Assembly (NCBI RefSeq): GCF_025398335.1
Contig: NZ_JAODOO010000001.1
Coordinates: 124,001-188,000, forward strand
Direction: 5' to 3'
DNA: 64,000 bases
Origin: Clostridium sp. CX1
Lineage (GTDB): Bacteria > Bacillota > Clostridia > Clostridiales > Clostridiaceae
Part shown: positions 43,928 through 53,238 of the stretch, piece after piece
How positions within the stretch are numbered: the stretch's first letter is position 1
How the letters are laid out: each line of letters begins with the position of its first letter
Program-made: the position numbers and the translations under genes
Notes under the pieces: generated by a model
Databases searched by the model: none
The model's input: the letters and a program-made list of their open reading frames with translations, nothing else
What the model was told of the DNA's origin: nothing

Positions 43928-44844
43928 ATATCCACTAAGCTTCCAGTGGATATTCCACTTAAAATATGCTTGTCCTTATATTTCTCTAATATGTGCATCA
44001 GGTTCTTCATGTTGTCATTAACAAATTTATTTTTGTAGTATACTACACTAAAAGACCTATCTAAGGCTTGATCATTACTTTTTATCACATAAAGCAAACC
44101 TTTTTTTGCTTCTTCCTCAACTAATCTTGCAGATATAGCTGTAAGGCAGTTGTTTGCAATCACTACTTTCTTCATCATATCTGGACAGTTCACTTCCCAT
44201 TTAATCTTTATATTTGCTCCACACTTAGAAATATAATTCTCAAAAAGTTCCCTAGTACCGCTTCCTTCTTCACGCATTACAAAAGGTTCCTTTTCTAAAT
44301 CTTTAATAGAAACATTTCCGCACCCTGAAAGTCTGTGATTCTTGCTGCATACAATCACAAGATAATCATTTATCACTGGAGTGACGACTAAATCTTGATT
44401 TTTAATTTTACCTTCTACAATGCCAATATCTAATTCGGATTTGAGCAACTTTTCTTCTATAGACTTGGTGTTATTAATGTAAGCGAAAGTTTCCACTTGA
44501 GGTGCTATTTTTTTATATTCATTTATAAGCTCAGGCATAATACAAGCCCCTACAGTTATGGTAGCACCAATGCGGAGTTTTTCTGAAAACCCCTTTAACA
44601 TGTTATCTTCTAGTTCATCAAACTGATTTACTACCATTTTAGCATAGGTAAATAAGTTTCTTCCTGCATCTGTAATATATAGCTTTTTACAAATTCTTTC
44701 AAACAATAACACACCATAGTGATCTTCTAATTCCCTAATTGCCTGGCTAACGGTTGGTTGTGAAATATAATATAGATCTGCAGCTGTACTCATTTTACCT
44801 GTTTCTACTACAGCTATAAAGATTTTTAAATGGCGAATTGTCAT
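43924..44844 (-). CDS. LysR-family regulator (divergent from CoA-disulfide reductase)
   Basis: 306 residues, HTH (M-S-T-A-A-D-L-Y-Y-I-S-Q-P-T-V-S-Q-A-I-R-E-L-E) and a substrate-binding domain with R-E-E-G-S-G-T-R-E-L-F. It is a paralogue of the previous regulator and divergent from the oxidoreductase/sulfite reductase genes, which it probably controls. The 190-bp gap to 45034 holds several AT-rich dyads (for example around 44920-44950) but no single clear site. Confidence 0.88.
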   Translation of the reverse strand: MTIRHLKIFIAVVETGKMSTAADLYYISQPTVSQAIRELEDHYGVLLFERICKKLYITDAGRNLFTYAKMVVNQFDELEDNMLKGFSEKLRIGATITVGACIMPELINEYKKIAPQVETFAYINNTKSIEEKLLKSELDIGIVEGKIKNQDLVVTPVINDYLVIVCSKNHRLSGCGNVSIKDLEKEPFVMREEGSGTRELFENYISKCGANIKIKWEVNCPDMMKKVVIANNCLTAISARLVEEEAKKGLLYVIKSNDQALDRSFSVVYYKNKFVNDNMKNLMHILEKYKDKHILSGISTGSLVDI

Positions 44845-45033
44845 ATTGATTATAAACCTTTCTTTATAAATTTATTTTATTATCTTTATAATACCTAAAA
44901 CTTAGTAGGTTTTACCTATCATTATTATAAAATAATACCATTTTTATTATTTAATAACAAGTGGTATGATAAAGACAAGTAGTACTACTATACAGATAGA
45001 ATTATAAATATAGATGAAGGAAGATGTTATATT

Positions 45034-46656
45034 ATGAAAATATTAGTTATAGGTGGAGTAGCTGCTGGAACGAAAGCAGCAGCAAAGCTAAAACGGGAAA
45101 ATAGACAAGATGAAGTTACTATCTTAACAATGAGTAAAGATATTTCTTATGCCGGATGTGGACTTCCTTATTATATTGGAAATGTTATTAAGGATCGAGA
45201 AGAATTAATTGTAAATACACCAGAGAAATTTTCTATGCTTACAGGTGTCAATGTTTTAACAGAAACAGAAGTAATTGCAATTCATAGTAGCAAAAAAATA
45301 GTAGAAGCCGTAAATTTAAATACAAAAGAAGTTTCCAGCTATTCATATGATAAACTTATTCTGGCAACAGGTGCAAAGCCAATAAAACCTCCCTTTGAAG
45401 GAATAGATTTAAAGGGTGTATTTGTATTGCGTACACCAGATGATGCCATTGGTATAAAAGAATCATTAGAAGCTGGCGATATAAAGCGTGCAGTTGTAGT
45501 AGGCGGCGGATTTATTGGTCTAGAAGTTGCTGAAAACCTTGCCAATCAAAAGGTAAAAGTATCGGTTATTGATGCAGCAGAGCACATTTTACCAGGATTT
45601 GATCCTGAAATTGCAGAGTATGTAGAAAACCATCTAGCTGACAGAGGAATTATGACTTTTACCGGCACAAAACTGGAAGCCATTATAGGAGAAGGAAAAG
45701 TCGAAAGGATTCGAACTGATAAACAAAAAATAAAAGCAGATATAGTTATTCTCTCTATTGGCATTAAACCAAATACTGATTTTTTAAAGGATTCCCATAT
45801 TGAATTGATGCCAAATGGAACAATTAAGGTAGACGAACATCTCCAAACAAATGTAAAGGATATCTTTGCTGTTGGAGATTGTGCCTGTGTAACAAATAGG
45901 ATAAGCAAATTGCCAGCATGGTCACCAATGGGTTCCTCTGCAAACATGGAAGGTCGTATAGTAGCTAAGAATATAAACAATAAAAACATATCTTACCCAG
46001 GTGTTCTTGGTACAGGTGTAGCAAAATTGCCGGAACTTAATGTTGGAAAAACAGGACTATCAGAAGTAGATGCAATAAAGCATGGCTATGATCCCATAAG
46101 CGTTATAGCTGTGGTAGATGATAAAGCTCACTACTACCCAGGCTCTTCATTCTTCATTATAAAAATGGTTGCAGATAAGGCTACTCATAAGTTTTTAGGT
46201 ATACAAGTGCTTGGTAAAGGTGCAGTTGATAAAATAGTTGATATTGCAGTAACAGCACTTACTTTAAATGCTACCTTAGAGAACTTAGAGAATATGGATA
46301 TGGCCTATGCACCACCTTTTTCAACGGCAATTCATCCTTTTACGAACACAGTAAATATTTTGTTAAATAAAATAAAGGGCGAGTTTACAACAATTACACC
46401 TACTGCTTATAAAAGAGGGGAAGCTTCTGATTATAAAATTATAGATGTTTCTCTTCAACCTACAATCCAATCAGCAGAATACCTTGATCTAACGAAAGTA
46501 AAGGGAGAGGTGGAAGGTCTTAATAAGGATGATAAGCTACTGCTTGTATGTGCGAAAGGTAAACGTGGGTACCTGTTGCAGAACCGATTAAAATTTTATG
46601 GATATACCAATACATTGGTTCTTGAAGGCGGCTTAACCTTGAATTCTATTGAATAA
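45034..46656 (+). CDS. CoA-disulfide reductase-like flavoprotein with rhodanese domain
   Basis: 540 residues. FAD-binding G-G-V-A-A-G-T-K-A-A at the N-terminus, the redox-active Cys in Y-A-G-C-G-L-P-Y-Y (about 44), NAD-binding G-G-G-F-I-G-L-E, and a dimerisation domain. The C-terminal about 85 residues are a shortened rhodanese domain whose loop reads V-C-A-K-G-K-R-G, with the active Cys. Such fusions handle per- or polysulfides. It precedes the sulfite reductase gene in the same direction; ATG after GAAGGAAGATG. Confidence 0.87.
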   Translation: MKILVIGGVAAGTKAAAKLKRENRQDEVTILTMSKDISYAGCGLPYYIGNVIKDREELIVNTPEKFSMLTGVNVLTETEVIAIHSSKKIVEAVNLNTKEVSSYSYDKLILATGAKPIKPPFEGIDLKGVFVLRTPDDAIGIKESLEAGDIKRAVVVGGGFIGLEVAENLANQKVKVSVIDAAEHILPGFDPEIAEYVENHLADRGIMTFTGTKLEAIIGEGKVERIRTDKQKIKADIVILSIGIKPNTDFLKDSHIELMPNGTIKVDEHLQTNVKDIFAVGDCACVTNRISKLPAWSPMGSSANMEGRIVAKNINNKNISYPGVLGTGVAKLPELNVGKTGLSEVDAIKHGYDPISVIAVVDDKAHYYPGSSFFIIKMVADKATHKFLGIQVLGKGAVDKIVDIAVTALTLNATLENLENMDMAYAPPFSTAIHPFTNTVNILLNKIKGEFTTITPTAYKRGEASDYKIIDVSLQPTIQSAEYLDLTKVKGEVEGLNKDDKLLLVCAKGKRGYLLQNRLKFYGYTNTLVLEGGLTLNSIE

Positions 46657-46737
46657 ATAAATTTAAAATGAAATAAAACAGTAAAAGCTTACAGTTTAAA
46701 GAGAAAAACAATATTGTATAAGGGGGAAGCAAATATT

Positions 46738-47691
46738 ATGGCTACATTAACAATTAGTGCAGAAAATGAAAAAAGAGTAAAAGCTCTTGGCTTTTTAAGC
46801 AACAAAGGCACAGATAATTTTTCAGGAAGGGTAATTACGGTAAATGGTAAAATCACTTCTGATCAAATAAAATGTATAGCAGAAGCAGCTCAATTATATG
46901 GTAACGGTATTGTTACTATGACTACACGTCTTACAATTGAATGTCAAGGAATTCCTTATGATAAAATTGAGGATTTTAGAAATTATATTGCAAAAGAAGG
47001 TCTGGTTACTGGTGGTACAGGCTCTAAGGTTCGTCCAATAGTAAGCTGCAAAGGAACAACTTGCCAATATGGTCTCATTGACACTTATGCTCTATCAGAG
47101 GAAATTCATGAAAGATTTTATAAGGGATATTCAGATGTAAAATTACCTCATAAATTTAAAATTGCAGTAGGAGGATGCCCAAATAACTGTGTAAAGCCGG
47201 ACTTAAATGATTTAGGAATTATAGGACAAAGAATACCTAATTTTGATGAAGACAGCTGTAATGGATGTAAAAAGTGTTATGTAGCAGAAGCTTGCCCTAT
47301 GAAAGCTGCCAAAATAGCAGACAGTATATTGAATATAGATAAGGATATATGTAACAATTGCGGACGCTGTATTGGAAAGTGTCATTTTGATGTAATGGAA
47401 GATGGCACCATAGGTTATAAAATTTATATAGGAGGTCGTTGGGGTAAACTCACAGCAAAAGGAAAAGCATTAAATAAAATTTTTACGGATAAGGAAGAAG
47501 CATTAAGTATTATAGAAAAAACACTTTTATTATACAGAGAAAAAGGAAGAACCGGTGAGCGCCTTTCTGACACAATTGAAAGAATTGGATTTGAAAATAT
47601 AGAAGCTGAATTATTATCAAATGAAATACTAGAAAGAAAAGATGAAATATTACAGGCAAAACTTCATTTAGTTGGTGGAGCTACTTGTTAA
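46738..47691 (+). CDS. Siroheme/[4Fe-4S] sulfite (or nitrite) reductase with ferredoxin domain
   Basis: About 317 residues. The siroheme/4Fe-4S ligands appear as C-K-G-T-T-C-Q and G-G-C-P-N-N-C, inserted after which is a two-cluster ferredoxin domain (C-N-G-C-K-K-C ... C-P and C-N-N-C-G-R-C ... C). This is the layout of AsrC-type anaerobic sulfite reductase subunits, but AsrA and AsrB are absent nearby; the flavoprotein upstream could supply electrons. Start at the ATG after AAGGGGGAAGC; an ATG at 46714 is upstream of that site. Confidence 0.83.
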   Translation: MATLTISAENEKRVKALGFLSNKGTDNFSGRVITVNGKITSDQIKCIAEAAQLYGNGIVTMTTRLTIECQGIPYDKIEDFRNYIAKEGLVTGGTGSKVRPIVSCKGTTCQYGLIDTYALSEEIHERFYKGYSDVKLPHKFKIAVGGCPNNCVKPDLNDLGIIGQRIPNFDEDSCNGCKKCYVAEACPMKAAKIADSILNIDKDICNNCGRCIGKCHFDVMEDGTIGYKIYIGGRWGKLTAKGKALNKIFTDKEEALSIIEKTLLLYREKGRTGERLSDTIERIGFENIEAELLSNEILERKDEILQAKLHLVGGATC

Positions 47692-48200
47692 TAAATAATA
47701 ATATCTCAATCACTGCATAAAGTCTCCATAATAGCAGAAGTTTAATTATTTAAGCAACTTTGGTTTTATGGATACAAAAACAGAGGTGTTTTAGAGGACG
47801 TTAATAGTTTTATGTAAATTAAATAGACAAGATGGGATTTAATTTGAAATTGCTACAGGGTTTGTTCTCTGTAGCATATTTTATTTTTTTCAAGGAGGAG
47901 CTCGTATACTAGCAATACAAGTCACTATGAAGTATAAGTTTATAGGTTGCCTTTGTTGTGGGGAGTCTTAAGTACATTAGTAAAGATTGTTTTTCTGATA
48001 AGTGTTTTATAGTAATGAAATTAAAAATAAAGGAATTTAAGCTAATTTGTAGAATAATGAAATTAATGGAAACGGCGTATAAGACATTATGTCTATAATG
48101 GGAAGTTGAATAAAACGAAAATATTTAGTTAAAAGAACATTTTGGGTTAATTAATTATATGTGATATAAATTTTTCAAAATTTATGGAGGTATTATTAAG
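47692..48200. other. Intergenic gap after the sulfite reductase
   Basis: About 500 bases with one clear terminator (47851-47892), a well-formed AGGAGGAGC at 47895-47903 with no worthwhile frame behind it, and otherwise AT-rich sequence. It may mark a lost gene. Confidence 0.5.
47851..47892 (+). terminator. Rho-independent terminator
   Basis: TGCTACAG (47851-47858) / CTGTAGCA (47869-47876) followed by TATTTTATTTTTTT. Confidence 0.8.
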
Positions 48201-48512
48201 ATGGATAAGAGAGATTCTGAAAGGATAGTTCAACTTGCAAGGGAGGGAAAGCAAATATCAAAAATATGGGAAGAAGACTTTCCGCAGTATGATTATTGGG
48301 ACATTTATATTGAAGTGTATGCAGCGGGCGAAAAAAGTTCTTTAGGGACTAAAAGAATGATTACCAATAGACTCTACAAACTCACGTCGCTGCCCAAAAA
48401 AGAACAAGATGAATTAATAAAAGAAATTGATGAGTTAGTATGTTACCTATACAATAGATACAAGGAAAGTCAACAGAAGTTGGATGATATTAGAGGAGTT
48501 ATTAATAGGTAA
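48201..48512 (+). CDS. Small helical protein of unknown function (103 aa)
   Basis: ATG after GGAGG. The N-terminal part (R-D-S-E-R-I-V-Q-L-A-R-E-G-K-Q-I-S-K-I-W-E-E) looks like a resolvase-type helix-turn-helix, and the C-terminus is coiled coil. No family recognised. It sits just upstream of recombinase-like relics, so may be a survivor of an old mobile element. Confidence 0.55.
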   Translation: MDKRDSERIVQLAREGKQISKIWEEDFPQYDYWDIYIEVYAAGEKSSLGTKRMITNRLYKLTSLPKKEQDELIKEIDELVCYLYNRYKESQQKLDDIRGVINR

Positions 48513-48616
48513 ATTAGTTTATTATATTAAATTTAACTTACATGAAAGTATTTTGATTATTATACCAGAGTTCTTTAAAAGTAAGTGATAGAAAGAAAGG
48601 ACAAAAAGGTATGTGA

Positions 48617-49100
48617 TTGGTATTAGATTGTATAGAAGATAAAAGCCTAGCGCAGCTGTATAGCTATCTTGACACTCTTTTTAGGTATACAGCACGTAGA
48701 AATGGAAATTATAACGAGGCTTTAGATGCTTATAGTAAAGGGAATTTTAAAAGCAACTGATGAGCATGTTACTGACAATGGAGCAGAAATAATTAGTAAA
48801 AATAAGATTTTTAAATATTGGTTAGAACGCAATAAAGATGTTAATAGATATAGGGTTATGACTACTTTATATAACGCTATGAGTAACTTCCATAAGCTAC
48901 TAGAAATTACTGCCCCAGAAGATAAAAAAACTTTGCTACAATTGATTATAAATAAGATAACTATAAAAAACAAGAAAGATATAGATAGCATAGAGTTACA
49001 TTTTGATGAAAAGGCACAGAAATATTTCATAAATAATAAAGAAGGAGAATCCTCAGATGATGGGGGTTCTTCTTTTATTTTATTTACTATAAAGGTGTAG
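48617..49100 (+). pseudogene. Frameshifted relic, C-terminus of a serine-recombinase-like protein
   Basis: Two overlapping frames: 48617-48760 (L-D-C-I-E-D-K-S-L-A-Q-L-Y ... K-G-N-F-K) and 48726-49100, which ends K-K-T-L-L-Q-L-I-I-N-K-I-T-I-K-N ... I-E-L-H-F. The second resembles the C-terminal coiled coil and beta strands of large serine recombinases. Neither has a good start, and no catalytic domain remains. Read as one broken gene; the recombinase identity is tentative. Confidence 0.4.
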
Positions 49101-49150
49101 TTGACAAAGATAAAGAAAGAATGTTATCATGTCTATGAAATTAATAGACA
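49101..49150 (+). promoter_or_regulatory. Promoter with overlapping dyad ahead of the DUF2087 gene
   Basis: TTGACA (49101-49106), 17-18-bp spacer, TTATCAT (49124-49130). TGTCTAT (49130-49136) / ATAGACA (49144-49150) forms a dyad right at the expected transcription start, a position suited to repression. Confidence 0.65.
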
Positions 49151-49160
49151 ATAGAAAGGT

Positions 49161-50129
49161 ATGGATGAGTTTATTCGTAATACAACTATAGAAGATTTTA
49201 AAAGAGGTTATGTAAGGGATGGTAAAAAAGCAGAATTTATTTGTTTGGTATGTGGAGAATATATTGGTGAAAATGAAGATAGTGTAAATATTCACACTAC
49301 AAACCATGAAAATCCTATTGAGAGGCTGCTGATGCTGGACAAGAAATACACAGAGTTGACTGAAATTCAAAAAGAGTTTTTAGATAGGGTATCTAATAAA
49401 TATAGTGATAAAGAAATAGCGATGAAGCTTGCATGTGCAGAATCCACAGTAAGAAATATGGAATTTGCATTGCGAGAAGGGGCAAGACAAGCACGGGCAT
49501 TTTTGGCGGTTATGGAATTAGCTGAGGAAAAGATGCCTAAAATAACAAATCCTAAGCTACGTGCTTTCCCTGTTAAAGAAGAGAAGAGAAAAGCGTTATT
49601 ACCAAGGTTTGCTGATTTGTTTGAGTCTGATAGAGAATATACGGAAGCTGAAGTAAAGAAAATCATTAAAACTATTTATGAAGACGATGCAATAATACGA
49701 CGGTATCTGGTAGACTATGGATACTTGAGCAGAACCAATGATGGAAGCAAATATTATAAGAATTGCGAGGAAAGTGTTGTGATGAATGTGAATAAAAGGG
49801 AAATTATAAAAAACTATAAGCAGCAGGAAATAGAGATGGGTATAATTCAAATATATAATGCGGGTAACGGATATTCTTATGTAGATATATGTACAAATTT
49901 ATATAAGCCTTTTGAATCAATTAAGTTTCAATTAAATTTGGGTAGGACTAAAATTAAAAAATTACAAGAGGATTGGGCTGCTTACGGAGAAAATGCCTTT
50001 GAATTCAAAGTTGTAGAAAAACTTAAACCTAATGAAGGCTCTACAGATAAGGAAAAGGTTGATGATTTAAAGGAACTTTTAAATATGTGGATTGAAAGTC
50101 AAGGAGAGAACCTAAAGTTATATAAATAA
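49161..50129 (+). CDS. DUF2087 protein with degenerate GIY-YIG-like C-terminus
   Basis: 322 residues. The N-terminus (about 1-50) has a Cys/His cluster, C-L-V-C ... H-T-T-N-H, looking like a zinc finger. A LuxR-like HTH follows (about 70-105; Y-S-D-K-E-I-A-M-K-L-A-C-A-E-S-T-V-R-N). DUF2087 comes next (about 145-205; F-E-S-D-R-E-Y-T-E-A-E-V, R-R-Y-L-V-D-Y-G-Y-L-S-R). The C-terminal M-G-I-I-Q-I-Y ... D-W-A-A-Y-G-E-N-A-F-E-F matches the GIY-YIG fold, but the tyrosines of the active site are changed. Probably a transcription regulator. Confidence 0.75.
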   Translation: MDEFIRNTTIEDFKRGYVRDGKKAEFICLVCGEYIGENEDSVNIHTTNHENPIERLLMLDKKYTELTEIQKEFLDRVSNKYSDKEIAMKLACAESTVRNMEFALREGARQARAFLAVMELAEEKMPKITNPKLRAFPVKEEKRKALLPRFADLFESDREYTEAEVKKIIKTIYEDDAIIRRYLVDYGYLSRTNDGSKYYKNCEESVVMNVNKREIIKNYKQQEIEMGIIQIYNAGNGYSYVDICTNLYKPFESIKFQLNLGRTKIKKLQEDWAAYGENAFEFKVVEKLKPNEGSTDKEKVDDLKELLNMWIESQGENLKLYK

Positions 50130-50171
50130 ATATAGAAAAAGCATAAAAAATGAAGGTGAGGAAATAGAATA

Positions 50172-50834
50172 ATGAAAATTGCTGTAATTAATGGTAGTTC
50201 AAAAGGCAAGTCAGGTAATACAAATATAATGGTTAGTGCATTTCTCAAGGGGGTAGAAGAAGCAGGGGCAGAAACTGTAAATATATTTTTAGCAGAAAAA
50301 GATATCAAACACTGCAGAGGTTGTCATTCATGCTGGTTCAAAAGTCCAGGACAATGTGTAATTAAAGATGACATGATGGAGGTTTTGAGTGCTGTTGGTG
50401 GAGCAAATATTATTGTATTAGCTACACCAGTATATTTTGAAAACATTTCAGGTATGCTGAAGGTATTCATGGATAGAATGACAATGACAGGTAATCCTCA
50501 TTCAAGAAAAGATGTAAAAGAGGAAAGTGGACATATAAAGCCAATAGAGCCGCAATCCCCTAAGATAGTTATGATATCCAGCTGTGGATTTTCAGATAGG
50601 TCTGAATTCCAAGTAGTATCACTTTGGATTAACAGGGTTGTATCTAAGATGCGTACAGAGCTAGTTGGAGAGATTTATGCGACACAAGGAAAGCTTTTGA
50701 GTAGTGAAACAGAAGAATTACAACCAATTATTACTCAGTATATGCATAATTTAGAAGAGGCAGGAAAGGAAGTTGCGATTAACATGAAAATATCAGAGGA
50801 AACTAATAAATTATTAGAGCAATTCTGTATTTAA
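50172..50834 (+). CDS. Flavodoxin-family / NADPH-dependent FMN reductase
   Basis: 220 residues. FMN-binding loop N-G-S-S-K-G-K-S-G-N-T-N at the N-terminus; C-R-G-C-H-S-C-W is the usual Cys-rich segment of multimeric flavodoxin (WrbA-like, iron-sulfur flavoprotein-like) proteins; later A-T-P-V-Y-F-E-N-I-S-G. AGGTGAGGAAATAGA precedes the ATG, 42 bp after the DUF2087 gene, so the two may be an operon. The substrate is unknown. Confidence 0.85.
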   Translation: MKIAVINGSSKGKSGNTNIMVSAFLKGVEEAGAETVNIFLAEKDIKHCRGCHSCWFKSPGQCVIKDDMMEVLSAVGGANIIVLATPVYFENISGMLKVFMDRMTMTGNPHSRKDVKEESGHIKPIEPQSPKIVMISSCGFSDRSEFQVVSLWINRVVSKMRTELVGEIYATQGKLLSSETEELQPIITQYMHNLEEAGKEVAINMKISEETNKLLEQFCI

Positions 50835-51124
50835 TAAAAATAGATAAGAGGCAGTATTCCCTGCTAAATCTTATAACAATAAGAAGTCTACGTTATACCT
50901 GTTACGGTGAACCATATCATAAGCAAGCACATTACAGTAAGTTGCACTTCCTATTATCCATATAATTGGAAGTGCTGTTGTCATTCTCATAAGGCTAATA
51001 ATGTTCAGTTATTATATTATGGCATGCAACATATTTGCAATTATAGAAGTTACCATCATAAAGGAGGTTGAGTAGAAATTTGCAAGAGTTATTCCAGTTA
51101 AGAACTAGATAAGAGAGTCTAATT
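50835..51124. other. Gap with possible decayed gene
   Basis: Minus-strand fragments such as M-R-M-T-T-A-L-P-I-I-W-I-I-G-S-A look like a piece of a membrane protein, but stops break the frame and no family can be named. May be the ruined end of a transporter gene related to the next one. Confidence 0.3.
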
Positions 51125-51610
51125 TTAAGTAATTACACTCTCTCTTTTATTAGGCAAATTGAGTTGATTTTGTTTATAGTTTTCATTAGATTTTGCATTA
51201 AGTATAATACCTACCAAGAATAGAATACATCCTATTACCTTCCCCATAGAAAAAATATTTAAATACCAATAGTGTATAATTGCACTTGTAAGCATTTGAC
51301 CTATAAAACGAAGTATAACGGTATATACTGTTGATACTTTATGAACTATAACATTAAATAAATAAGTTGTTAAAACGCCTAGAGCTCCTCCCAAAAAATA
51401 AATTAAGGGAATATTTGATATGGAAGAATAGCTAGGTATAGAATCTACCATAAAAAAGCATAAAAGAAGAGAAGAGATTGCAGCTGTTAAATAATTTATA
51501 AAGATACTATTTATCATTTCTATGCGTTTAGATAATTCTCCATTTAACATCATGCTTACAACAATTAATATTCCTGTAAAAAATGAAAAAAATATATACA
51601 TTACATTCAC
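51125..51610 (-). CDS. DMT-family small transporter (YdcZ/DUF606-like)
   Basis: 161 residues with five hydrophobic segments, and the family pattern N-G-E-L-S-K-R near the first loop and F-L-G-G-A-L-G-V in the middle. This is the size of YdcZ-type half transporters, which usually act as dimers. Substrate unknown. Divergent from the Crp-like gene at 51735. Confidence 0.78.
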   Translation of the reverse strand: MNVMYIFFSFFTGILIVVSMMLNGELSKRIEMINSIFINYLTAAISSLLLCFFMVDSIPSYSSISNIPLIYFLGGALGVLTTYLFNVIVHKVSTVYTVILRFIGQMLTSAIIHYWYLNIFSMGKVIGCILFLVGIILNAKSNENYKQNQLNLPNKRESVIT

Positions 51611-51734
51611 ATCCTTTTAAAACAGCTAAGGTTCCGTATTTATTCAAATTGATTCACCTCTTTACAAGTCGTTATAAATAAAATAATATATTTATAACCA
51701 TTAGGACATGACATTGGTCAGGTTAGGAGGATTT

Positions 51735-52424
51735 ATGAGAAAAATCTCGGATAACAAGCTTTTAAATAAGTATATTAAAAAACACAATATAGAAAAGATA
51801 TTTGATGATGAAGTATTAAAATATGCACAACTTCATTTCTATGAAAAAGAAGAGTATATATTAGAATCAGGAGAAACTCTTGAGTATTATTATTTACTTG
51901 TGGAGGGTAAAATCAAGATTTATTATCCTTTTGAAAATGGGAAATCGATGCTTTTAAAATTTTATAAAGATTTTAATACTGTAGGGGATATAGAACTTTT
52001 TAAAGGCATTCCTGTACTTTGCAATGTTGATGCAGTAGAAGATAGTTATTTACTAGCAATCCCTTCTGCAATACTCAGAGAAAAATATTTTAATAATATA
52101 AAGTTTTTGCATCACTTGGTGGATTCTTTGAGTGAAAAGCTTTATGGAACTATTAATAATAGCTCATATAATTTTGTATACCCGCTTATTAATAGATTAT
52201 CTAGTTATTTAGTTGAACATTTAACGGATGAGAACTACATGATTTTAAATTCATCATATCTAGATATTGCACAATTCTTAGGTACAACATATAGACATTT
52301 AAACAGAACACTTAAAGAAATGGAAGCAGAATCAATTATAAAATGTGATGATAAAAAAATACACATATTAGACCTAGATAAGCTTAGGCAATTGTCTAAA
52401 AATATTTATGTAAAACCACTTTAA
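51735..52424 (+). CDS. Crp/Fnr-family regulator
   Basis: About 229 residues from the ATG after AGGAGG. Cyclic-nucleotide-binding-like domain (about 20-130) and a C-terminal Crp-type HTH (S-S-Y-L-D-I-A-Q-F-L-G-T-T-Y-R-H-L-N-R-T-L-K-E-M). No Cys cluster for an iron-sulfur sensor. Probably controls the adjacent divergent transporter, as in YeiL-like regulators (inference). Confidence 0.85.
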   Translation: MRKISDNKLLNKYIKKHNIEKIFDDEVLKYAQLHFYEKEEYILESGETLEYYYLLVEGKIKIYYPFENGKSMLLKFYKDFNTVGDIELFKGIPVLCNVDAVEDSYLLAIPSAILREKYFNNIKFLHHLVDSLSEKLYGTINNSSYNFVYPLINRLSSYLVEHLTDENYMILNSSYLDIAQFLGTTYRHLNRTLKEMEAESIIKCDDKKIHILDLDKLRQLSKNIYVKPL

Positions 52425-52437
52425 GATACTATGGGTA

Positions 52438-52466
52438 GATTTATGCCTAATATATTGGCATAAATC
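52438..52466. terminator. Hairpin between convergent genes
   Basis: GATTTATGCC (52438-52447) / GGCATAAATC (52457-52466). The T-run is poor on both strands, but it lies between two convergent genes. Confidence 0.5.
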
Positions 52467-52490
52467 CAAATTGATAAGGAAATAAGGTAG

Positions 52491-53078
52491 TTATACATCA
52501 CAATTGCGGTATAAATCTAGACCCTTCATTACATAGGGGCGGACAATATCTACAAGTAAATCCATTCGATCATTTTCACCAGACATAAACCAAGAATAAG
52601 TAGCACTGTAGATGGCTGAGCATGTCATGGCTGAAATGATTTTTATATTTAGGTTGTCTTTTATACAGAAAGTATTCCCTTTCAAAAATATGCCTTCTAT
52701 CATTTGTTGTAGCATCCTTTTTATCTTTTCGTCAACAAGCGTAGCAATAGATTTGGAATTCCATCTACATATCTTATAAAAAGTTACTATGTAATTGTGT
52801 GTCAATAAGATTAACTTGTTACATATTTCATCCGTAAATTCCTGAGAATACATAAGTTCTTCAGGAATCATTTTATAAAAAGCCTGTTTTGTAATTTCTT
52901 CTAACAAAGCATATTTATCTTCATAGTGTGCATAAAAGGTAGCACGGTTAATGGAAGCTCTCTGCGCAATATCTTTTATGGTAATTGCATCAAATTCTTT
53001 TTTCTGTAATAAAATGCTAAAGGCTTCCCTTATTAATTGTCGTGTGCGTAAGACTCTTGGGTCTTCTTGATTTACCAT
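52491..53078 (-). CDS. TetR-family regulator
   Basis: About 195 residues from the ATG after GGAAAGGAAG; an upstream ATG extends the frame but lacks a site. HTH in I-T-I-K-D-I-A-Q-R-A-S-I-N-R-A-T-F-Y-A-H-Y. Divergent from the ketopantoate-reductase-like gene, with two matching operators between them. Confidence 0.87.
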   Translation of the reverse strand: MVNQEDPRVLRTRQLIREAFSILLQKKEFDAITIKDIAQRASINRATFYAHYEDKYALLEEITKQAFYKMIPEELMYSQEFTDEICNKLILLTHNYIVTFYKICRWNSKSIATLVDEKIKRMLQQMIEGIFLKGNTFCIKDNLNIKIISAMTCSAIYSATYSWFMSGENDRMDLLVDIVRPYVMKGLDLYRNCDV

Positions 53079-53116
53079 ACATATCTTCCTTTCCAAAACA
53101 TCAAATATCAAAATCT

Positions 53117-53206
53117 GTTGTTTAAGCAACTTTTCATTTTATCTGCTGGTTGTATTCATAAGGATATCGTACTATTATACTATCATACAGATGTTGCTTA
53201 AACAAC
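53117..53206. promoter_or_regulatory. Pair of TetR operators
   Basis: GTTGTTTAAGCAAC (53117-53130) and GTTGCTTAAACAAC (53193-53206) are exact reverse complements, 62 bp apart, in the divergent promoter region. Probably sites of the TetR protein. Confidence 0.78.
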
Positions 53207-53238
53207 ATGTAACTAATTTTATGAAGGGAAGGATAGTA

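Noticed and set aside
45546-45989. 147-codon minus-strand frame inside the CoA-disulfide reductase gene
   Set aside because: Shadow of the strongly supported plus-strand gene; no start site or family pattern.
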